Source of the DNA: an uncultured Oscillospiraceae bacterium
Lineage (GTDB): Bacteria; Bacillota; Clostridia; Oscillospirales; Oscillospiraceae
Reading direction: 5' to 3'
Length of the DNA stretch: 34,968 nucleotides
NCBI GenBank assembly: GCA_934590505.1
Contig: CAKTPC010000007.1
Coordinates: 1 to 34,968 of the forward strand
Part shown: positions 29,814-34,968 of the stretch, one piece after another
Layout of the letters: each line of letters opens with the position of its first letter
How positions within the stretch are numbered: position 1 is the first letter of the stretch
Position numbers and translations under genes: made by a program
The notes under the pieces: generated by a model
Database searches by the model: none
Seen by the model: the letters and a program-made list of their open reading frames with translations, nothing else
What the model was told of the DNA's origin: nothing

Positions 29814-29855
29814 TTTACGGCGGGTAAGATATGGTGTTAAGATGCTTATATCTTA
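29814..29855 (+). promoter_or_regulatory. Candidate promoter and TAAGAT-type operator of the AraC-RraA unit
   Basis: TAAGATAT (29825-29832) and ATATCTTA (29848-29855) form an inverted repeat with a 15-nt centre, and another TAAGAT sits at 29838-29843, 13 bp after the first. TTTACG (29814-29819) lies 18 nt before the middle TAAGAT, which could serve as the -10. Regulator self-control at this site is inferred. Confidence 0.4.
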
Positions 29856-29873
29856 CAGCAAGGCGGGGATGTC

Positions 29874-30824
29874 ATGTTTTCAGACAGAGTAGTAGTACGT
29901 TCAAACACGGATAATCATATAATGTTCAAGGTGTTCAAGGCGTATTATTCGGATTGCGCTCTCGGAGTACAGCCGGTTTATGACCACAGACATTCGGAGC
30001 TTGAGATATCGGCGATCCTTACCGGCAGCGGAGTATACAAGTGTTCGGAAAACGAATATATGTTCCGGGCCGGGGATGTTTTTATGCACTGCGGAAACGA
30101 TAATCATCAGTTTCTGCGTATAGATGAAGAACTATCCATGGTCGTAATACAGTTTGAGCCCCGGCTTATATGGTCAGGGGGGGAATGGTTTGAGCCCAAA
30201 TACCTACGGCTTTTCACGGAAAAAATCAGGATAAACAGGCACATCCCGGCAGAATCGGAGGCAGCGCAGAATATATGCAGACTGCTTCAGGAGAGTTTCC
30301 TCGAGTGCTGCGACCACAGGGCAGCCTACGAGATCGTCGTAAAGGCAAAGCTGCTGATGATGCTCGCGGAGATGGCGAGATATTACTATAACGAAATGAC
30401 CGCGTCAGAACTTCTGCAGCTCAAAGTACGCCATATTGAGCATATAGAGAATTCCATGGACTATATACTCAGCAATCTCAGCGCACCTCTGACGCTAAGC
30501 ATGCTGGCAAAAGAAGCGTGTATGAGTCGGTCTTATTACTCTACATTATTCAAAACGCTCAACGGCGTATCTGTTTGGAACTATATCACGGCTCAGCGCG
30601 TGGATATGGCGCAGCATCTGCTGGAGAGCACGAACGATTCGATAACCGAGATATGCGAAAACTGCGGCTTTAATAATATCGCGAATTTTAACCGCACATT
30701 TAAGCGGATAACGGGAAAAACGCCGAGCAGTTATCGAAAGACATCAAAGGAAAATAGCTTTACGGATGCGGAGAGCCCTCCGAAAACAGACGAGGGGAAG
30801 ACGCATGGCAAGGAGGAAGAATGA
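29874..30824 (+). CDS. AraC-family transcriptional regulator with cupin sensor domain
   Basis: A 316-aa regulator. The N-terminal cupin-like ligand domain (about 20-160) has HRHSELEISAILTGSG (about 43-58) and AGDVFMHCGNDNHQF. A linker with LLMMLAEMARYYYNE follows. The C-terminal AraC DNA-binding domain (about 195-292) has TLSMLAKEACMSRSYYSTLFKTLNG as first helix-turn-helix and SITEICENCGFNNIANFNRTFKRITGKTPSSYR as the second. The charged tail (293-316) is extra. The final codons overlap the RraA gene (ATGA), so they share a transcript. It probably activates the TRAP operon in response to the imported compound. Confidence 0.93.
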   Translation: MFSDRVVVRSNTDNHIMFKVFKAYYSDCALGVQPVYDHRHSELEISAILTGSGVYKCSENEYMFRAGDVFMHCGNDNHQFLRIDEELSMVVIQFEPRLIWSGGEWFEPKYLRLFTEKIRINRHIPAESEAAQNICRLLQESFLECCDHRAAYEIVVKAKLLMMLAEMARYYYNEMTASELLQLKVRHIEHIENSMDYILSNLSAPLTLSMLAKEACMSRSYYSTLFKTLNGVSVWNYITAQRVDMAQHLLESTNDSITEICENCGFNNIANFNRTFKRITGKTPSSYRKTSKENSFTDAESPPKTDEGKTHGKEEE

Positions 30825-31753
30825 AGTTTTCAGACAGAGATTCTATCATAGCGATAACACCGGAATGGAAGGGGGAAAGATTCCCTGACGGCCGTCCAAA
30901 GGTGCCGGACAGATACCTGGACGCACTTTATAAAATGACCCTCGAAGAACTGTGGAAACCGATATTTGTGGCCGGTTACGAAAATCAATTCGTCGCTATG
31001 AAGAGTCTTCATCCGGAGTTCGATATGGATGGTGAGGTAAACTGCAAGCTGGTAGGCCGCGCACTAACAGCTGTATATGCGCCGACAAGGCCGGACTATT
31101 ACAAAGCCAGCTGCGATATAGCGGCTGAGCAGGGCTTCAAAGGCACGCCGAACCAGTGGGTCATTGACCAGCTCTCGGAAAGAGACGTGCTGGTTGTGGA
31201 TATGTATGACAAAATATATAAAGGTACGTTCCTCGGAGGGAACCTGACGACCGCCCTCAAGGCAAAGACCGTCAGCGGCGGGGCGATCATCTGGGGCGGT
31301 ATACGGGATGTTGAGCAGATGCAGAAGGTCAAGGGCGTGCAGGTATATTACAGGGGCATAGATCCGACACCTATACGTGATTTTGCGCTGCTCGGCATGA
31401 ATACGCCCGTCAGGCTCAGCACGGGACGGGAAGCGGCTATCTGCCTCCCGGGTGATATTGTTTACGGATGCAGTGGCGGGGTGCTCTTTATTCCGCCTCA
31501 ACTCGTGGCTGATGTTGTGGATGGCGGAGCAAAGACGCAGGTGAAGGATATGTTCGGCTTTGATATGATAACTGCTAACCGCTTTACCACCGCTGAAATA
31601 GACAGAAACACATGGACGGTGGAAATGCTGGACATGCTCATGGAGTACATAAAGACGGAGCCGGCGGCGGCGGAATACCGAGAGCTCGACTGGAGCAAGG
31701 AATACGATCTTGCCAGAAACGGCGACCCGAACGATACGCAGTCAGCGTTGTAA
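30821..31753 (+). CDS. RraA-family protein, elongated (putative aldolase/decarboxylase)
   Basis: A 310-aa member of the RraA/HMG-CHA aldolase family. The core has GTFLGGNLTTALKAKTVSGG (135-154) and WGGIRD (158-163), with the Arg-Asp pair that in the family contributes to metal and pyruvoyl binding. The family either binds RNase E (in Proteobacteria) or cleaves 4-hydroxy-2-oxo acids; clustering with a TRAP transporter and a dehydrogenase favours a lyase or related metabolic role here. The protein is about 100 residues longer than classic RraA, with an added N-terminal part (SIIAITPEWKGERFPDGRPKVPD) and C-terminal tail (about 255-310). AAGGAGGAAG precedes the ATG at 30821. Confidence 0.82.
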   Translation: MKFSDRDSIIAITPEWKGERFPDGRPKVPDRYLDALYKMTLEELWKPIFVAGYENQFVAMKSLHPEFDMDGEVNCKLVGRALTAVYAPTRPDYYKASCDIAAEQGFKGTPNQWVIDQLSERDVLVVDMYDKIYKGTFLGGNLTTALKAKTVSGGAIIWGGIRDVEQMQKVKGVQVYYRGIDPTPIRDFALLGMNTPVRLSTGREAAICLPGDIVYGCSGGVLFIPPQLVADVVDGGAKTQVKDMFGFDMITANRFTTAEIDRNTWTVEMLDMLMEYIKTEPAAAEYRELDWSKEYDLARNGDPNDTQSAL

Positions 31754-31771
31754 TACTGTTATTTCATTACA

Positions 31772-31811
31772 AAAATTGGAGCACAGTCATTTCCGACTGT
31801 GCTCCAATTTT
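31772..31811. terminator. Strong bidirectional intrinsic terminator
   Basis: A perfect 17-bp stem, AAAATTGGAGCACAGTC with its complement and a 6-nt loop, flanked by A/T runs. It ends the AraC-RraA unit on the plus strand and thrC-thrB on the minus strand. Confidence 0.92.
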
Positions 31812-31828
31812 GGCTTTTATGGGAAAGC

Positions 31829-32707
31829 TTAAATTATTTCTGCGCCGGTGGGGTCGACGGCGAGGCCGCGCACCTGCCAGTTGTGAGGAAGATTAGAGAC
31901 GGCGGCGGAGAGCTTTTCGGCAAAGGCAGCGTCGCGCGTCAGGCAGAGAAGGCTCGGCCCCGCGCCGCTGATGCAGAAGGCTTTGCAGCCCAGTGACTCG
32001 GCAATGCGGAGGACATCATCGCTGCCGGGGATGAGCGGGAAGCGGTAGGGCTGGTGCAGCTTATCCGACAGGCAGATAGAAATCATCTCCTCATCGCCGA
32101 GGGCGACAGCGTGCGGCAGCATGGCGAGGTGTGAAAGGTCATAGACCGCGTCGGCAAAGGAAACGCTTGACGGCAGGGCGGCGCGGGCTTTATGAGTGCT
32201 GAGAGTATAATCCGGGGAAAGGACGACGAAATGCAGCGACTCGTGCACCGGATAGTGGGCGGAATAGACCTTCCCGTCACGCGATGTGGAGGCGACAAGT
32301 CCGCCGAAGAGCGCCGGAGCGAGGTTATCCGGGTGCCCCTCGATGGGGGTGATTATCGATAGTAGCTCGGCCTTTGGAAGCTCAGCACCGGAGAGGGCGT
32401 TTGCCGCCATTGCACCGGCGGCAAGCATCGCGGCGGAGGAACCGAGACCGCGGCAGACGGGGATATCAGCGTGAATATCGATGTGCACGGCGGGAGCCGG
32501 GCGGCCAAGGTGGGCATACACGGCGTCAAAGCCCTGACAGGCGAGATTATCGGGAGTCTGGAACTCCTCATCACAGCCGGTGAAAGACAGGTGGTCGGAC
32601 AGGGTGAAGCTCAGGGTATTATAAAGGCTCAGCGCGCAGCCGAGAGTATCAAAGCCGCAGGCGAGATTTGCGGTGGTGGCGGGGACGCGGACGGTAACAC
32701 TGTTCAT
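31829..32707 (-). CDS. thrB: Homoserine kinase
   Basis: GHMP-family kinase converting homoserine to O-phosphohomoserine with ATP, the step before threonine synthase. The 292-aa protein has the N-terminal VRVPATTANLACGFDTLG, the ATP loop PVCRGLGSSAAMLAAG (about 83-98), EGHPDNLAPALFGG (about 124-137), and the C-terminal AFCISGAGPSLLCL motif. It overlaps thrC by 4 bp (ATGA, 32704-32707), indicating coupled translation, and is the last gene before a shared terminator. Confidence 0.95.
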   Translation of the reverse strand: MNSVTVRVPATTANLACGFDTLGCALSLYNTLSFTLSDHLSFTGCDEEFQTPDNLACQGFDAVYAHLGRPAPAVHIDIHADIPVCRGLGSSAAMLAAGAMAANALSGAELPKAELLSIITPIEGHPDNLAPALFGGLVASTSRDGKVYSAHYPVHESLHFVVLSPDYTLSTHKARAALPSSVSFADAVYDLSHLAMLPHAVALGDEEMISICLSDKLHQPYRFPLIPGSDDVLRIAESLGCKAFCISGAGPSLLCLTRDAAFAEKLSAAVSNLPHNWQVRGLAVDPTGAEII

Positions 32708-34164
32708 GCTTTTCCCTCCAGAAAATCAAGGACATAGCCGCGCATTTCACCGGGCTTTACGCAGCCGGTGTGCAGCACGGGGCGCTCACGCAGGGAGCGA
32801 AGATTTGCGGGCATCGTGACGCCGGTGGCTTTTTCAAGCGCGGACATCATATCAAATTCATCCCCGTCACACTTTGCGCCGATGGCGCTGAGCACGGCAG
32901 CGGGGAACTTATACGGCGAGGCGGTGGAGAGCACGACAATGGGGTCATGCGATTCCGCCGCTTTTTCATACTGCCGCGCGACGTTCCACGCGACGGCGGT
33001 ATGCGTATCACAGAGGTAGGAGTGGCATTTCCAGACCTCACGGATGGTCTCCTCGGTAGCTTCATCACCGCAGCAGCCTGCCCAGAAGAGGGACTGAATC
33101 TTTTCGAGAAGCTCGGTGGGGACGGTATAGAAGCCGTCGGCTTTGAGCTGCTGCATGAGGGATGCGACAAGCTCACAGTCGCCGCTCATGAGGTACAGGA
33201 GGCGCTCAAGGTTACTGGAAATGAGAATATCCATAGACGGGGAAAGAGTGCGGTAAAAGCTGCGGCGGCGGTCATAGGTACCGGTGCGCAGAAAATCGGT
33301 AAGGACGTTGTTCTCATTCGAGGCGCAGACAAGGCGGCCAATGGGCAGACCGAGCTCACCGGCGATGAAGCCGGCGAGAATATCGCCGAAGTTGCCGGTA
33401 GGGACAGTAAAGTTCAGCTTTGCGCCGGGGGTCAGGCGGCCCTGCCTGACTAGATCGGCATAAGCGGAGAAATAATACACGACCTGGGGGACGAGCCGAC
33501 CGATGTTTATCGAGTTTGCGGAGGACAGGCCGCGGTCACGGACGGACTCAAAAATCTGCTTGACGCCGGACTGGGCATCATCAAAGTTGCCGTCGACGGC
33601 GCAGACATGGACATTGCATCCTTCCTGCGTCACCATCTGTGCCTTCTGGACGGGGCTGACGCCGTCACGGGGATAGAACACGGCGATGTCGATACCGGGA
33701 ACGTCCCGGAAACCCTCAAGGGCGGCTTTGCCGGTATCGCCGCTGGTGGCGGTGAGGATAGTTATCTTCTCCGCATTGCCGCACTTTTCCGCAGAAGCCT
33801 TCATGAGATAGGGCAGCAGGCAAAGGGCAACATCCTTGAACGCGGAGGTGGGGCCGCGGAACAGCTCAAGCACGGACATATCGCCGACAGAAACAGTCGG
33901 GGCGATTTCCGCCGAGGGGAACTTGCCGGTATAGGCACGGCGGACAAGGTCGAGCATTTCCTCAGCTGTGAAATCCGAAAGAAGCGCGGAGATTATCTCG
34001 GCGGCCATGTGATAGTAATCAAGCGTAATAAGGCGCTGCCAATCGAGCTTCGGGAGCTCTGCGGGAGAGAAGGTATAAAGTCCGCCGTCTGGGGCAAGGC
34101 CGTTGACGATAGCCTGAGCGGGGGACACGGCGGGCGATGCGCCGCGGGTGCTGATATATTTCAT
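32704..34164 (-). CDS. thrC: Threonine synthase
   Basis: PLP enzyme converting O-phosphohomoserine to threonine and phosphate. The 486-aa protein starts MKYISTRGASPAVSPAQAI, typical of the longer bacterial/yeast type. The cofactor lysine lies in the FRGPTSAFKDVAL segment (about 106-118). Other marks are TATSGDTGKAALEGF, FYPRDGVSPVQKAQM, SANSINIGRLVPQVVYYF and FTVPTGNFGDILAGFIA. The ATG at 34164 follows AAGGAG at 8 nt; in-frame extension upstream has no ribosome site. A strong promoter lies upstream. No threonine-specific leader peptide or T-box is seen in the short leader. Confidence 0.95.
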   Translation of the reverse strand: MKYISTRGASPAVSPAQAIVNGLAPDGGLYTFSPAELPKLDWQRLITLDYYHMAAEIISALLSDFTAEEMLDLVRRAYTGKFPSAEIAPTVSVGDMSVLELFRGPTSAFKDVALCLLPYLMKASAEKCGNAEKITILTATSGDTGKAALEGFRDVPGIDIAVFYPRDGVSPVQKAQMVTQEGCNVHVCAVDGNFDDAQSGVKQIFESVRDRGLSSANSINIGRLVPQVVYYFSAYADLVRQGRLTPGAKLNFTVPTGNFGDILAGFIAGELGLPIGRLVCASNENNVLTDFLRTGTYDRRRSFYRTLSPSMDILISSNLERLLYLMSGDCELVASLMQQLKADGFYTVPTELLEKIQSLFWAGCCGDEATEETIREVWKCHSYLCDTHTAVAWNVARQYEKAAESHDPIVVLSTASPYKFPAAVLSAIGAKCDGDEFDMMSALEKATGVTMPANLRSLRERPVLHTGCVKPGEMRGYVLDFLEGKA

Positions 34165-34201
34165 AGGAAAGTCTCCTTCATTAATAATACAGGGCGGGGA
34201 T

Positions 34202-34230
34202 AATATAGCGCGTCCGCGAGAAAAAGTCAA
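34202..34230 (-). promoter_or_regulatory. Strong sigma-A promoter of thrC-thrB
   Basis: Minus strand TTGACT (34230-34225), a 17-nt spacer and TATATT (34207-34202). An inverted repeat, CGTCCGCG (34211-34218) and CGCGGACG (34243-34250), brackets the -35, which could be an operator or an incidental hairpin. The predicted start near 34195 leaves a leader of about 30 nt. Confidence 0.7.
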
Positions 34231-34253
34231 GTGTATTTGAAACGCGGACGAGA

Positions 34254-34583
34254 TCAAAGCTTCACATGCTGTTGGGCGGAGACGGTCCGGAGCCAATGGG
34301 CAAGGGCGGATTCGGAATAAAAGCAGGGAACTTTGCCCTGCGGCGGGTGGAGGACAACATTCAGCGGTTCACCGTCGGCCTGACGCTCCATGCGTGACAG
34401 GGGCAGATCGAGGTAAAAATGCTCCTGCTTCAGATGGCGCAGCTCATGCTCAAGCGTCTCCTCGCGCTGCTGCGGGGAGAGACGGGAGTTTATATAGATA
34501 TCAAAGCTGCCGTCATCGTTCGGGACGCTGACTCCCTCGACGGCGCGTGGCAGGGAGACAAGGCGGACATAGTATTCGAGCAT
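34254..34583 (-). CDS. ImmA/IrrE-like metallopeptidase-type small protein
   Basis: A 109-aa protein with a zinc-protease motif, HELRH (46-50, HExxH type), in EETLEHELRHLKQEHF. The glutamate and both histidines are present. ImmA/IrrE-type proteins cleave XRE-family repressors, typically encoded next door. Here an XRE gene ends 7 bp upstream in the same unit, which fits that pairing. The protein is shorter than most ImmA proteins (often 130-200 aa), so it may be a compact variant. No strong ribosome site precedes the ATG at 34583, which suggests coupling to the upstream gene. Whether it is active is unknown. Confidence 0.75.
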   Translation of the reverse strand: MLEYYVRLVSLPRAVEGVSVPNDDGSFDIYINSRLSPQQREETLEHELRHLKQEHFYLDLPLSRMERQADGEPLNVVLHPPQGKVPCFYSESALAHWLRTVSAQQHVKL

Positions 34584-34590
34584 GGCAAGC

Positions 34591-34950
34591 TTATTCTGAC
34601 GCTCGCAAAGCTTCGATGATCTTTACGGCCTGGCGGACGTCATCGGGCGCGGCGTCCTTGGCGAGCTTGAAGAGCAGGCGCATGTCCTCCCGGTCGCGCA
34701 GGGCGGTGAGGAGCTGCTCAAGCTCATCATCGGAGGAGAGAGGGGAGACCTCGTCGCTCTCATCGCAGAGGTACTGGGGGGTGGTATCGAGGATGGAGGC
34801 GAGGACAGAGAGCTGTGCAGCGTTGGGCTGGGACTTATGCTGCTTCCAGTCCTGACAGAGAGTGGCGCTGCGGCCAAGGGACTGCGCGATAAATTTCTGC
34901 GTGATGCCCTTCGACCGGCGGAGGGAATCAAACCTTTCATAATTGAACAA
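34591..34950 (-). CDS. XRE-family helix-turn-helix regulator (partner of the ImmA-like protein)
   Basis: A 119-aa regulator. The HTH_3 domain lies at the N-terminus (about 3-60): MFNYERFDSLRRSKGITQKF then IAQSLGRSATLCQDWKQHKSQP and the closing LSVLASILDTTPQYL. The C-terminal part (about 65-119) is acidic and helical, without a known effector domain. I start it at the TTG at 34950 because GGGGTGA lies 6 nt upstream; a GTG at 34959 in the same frame overlaps that site. The window ends 18 bp further, so a longer N-terminus cannot be fully excluded. Confidence 0.82.
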   Translation of the reverse strand: MFNYERFDSLRRSKGITQKFIAQSLGRSATLCQDWKQHKSQPNAAQLSVLASILDTTPQYLCDESDEVSPLSSDDELEQLLTALRDREDMRLLFKLAKDAAPDDVRQAVKIIEALRASE

Positions 34951-34968
34951 AAGAATCACCCCATATAT

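Overview
The window looks like a chromosomal segment of a GC-rich, anaerobic, endospore-forming Firmicute of the class Clostridia, most likely an Oscillospiraceae-type gut bacterium. This is inferred from the spoIIGA-sigE sporulation pair, strong Shine-Dalgarno sites (GGAGG), sigma-A-type promoters with 17-nt spacers, TRAP and BMP-family uptake systems, and a CnaB surface protein with a sortase-like PKTAD tail. No rRNA, tRNA, CRISPR array, transposase gene or prophage was seen.

Layout. (1) 1-2007, minus strand: a DMT-family transporter, pyrH and the start of frr; pyrH and frr are separated by a 279-bp element with 17-bp perfect terminal inverted repeats. (2) 2124-3688, plus: spoIIGA and sigE, the mother-cell sigma factor and its processing protease, ending at a strong bidirectional terminator. 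(3) 3750-5420: two small XRE-type regulators (minus) with palindromic sites near their starts, then a 71-aa protein of unknown function and a DivIVA-like coiled-coil protein (plus). (4) 5475-12700, minus: a seven-gene surface-glycan operon from one strong promoter (GT2, hexapeptide acyltransferase, Wzx-like flippase, second GT2, ATP-grasp ligase, DegT-type sugar aminotransferase, and a low-molecular-weight tyrosine phosphatase fused to a barstar domain). (5) 12834-21322: a nucleoside island with psuG, a BMP-type nucleoside ABC importer (two permeases, double ATPase, lipoprotein), deoD, and divergent udk-tdk. (6) 21361-25337, minus: an OmpR-type response regulator, its multi-TM histidine kinase and a CnaB surface protein. 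(7) 25744-31753, plus: a TRAP transporter (DctP, DctQ, DctM), a GldA-like dehydrogenase, an AraC regulator and an elongated RraA-family protein, read here as an uncharacterised catabolic module. (8) 31829-34164, minus: thrC-thrB. (9) 34254-34950, minus: an XRE regulator with an ImmA/IrrE-like HELRH protein.

How the parts fit. The nucleoside island forms a coherent import-and-salvage route: BMP importer, phosphorolysis of purine nucleosides (DeoD), phosphorylation of uridine/cytidine and thymidine (Udk, Tdk), and cleavage of pseudouridine 5'-phosphate (PsuG). No pseudouridine kinase is present in the window. The glycan operon supplies sugar modification, transfer and export functions, with the phosphatase-barstar fusion as its last gene. 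The TRAP module pairs uptake of a probable organic acid with an oxidation step and a lyase-type step under an AraC regulator.

Most promising observations for follow-up: the phosphatase-barstar fusion in a glycan operon, the TRAP/GldA/AraC/RraA module, the MITE-like element between pyrH and frr, the apparently leaderless spoIIGA start, and the LacI-like operator over the transcription start of the nucleoside ABC genes.
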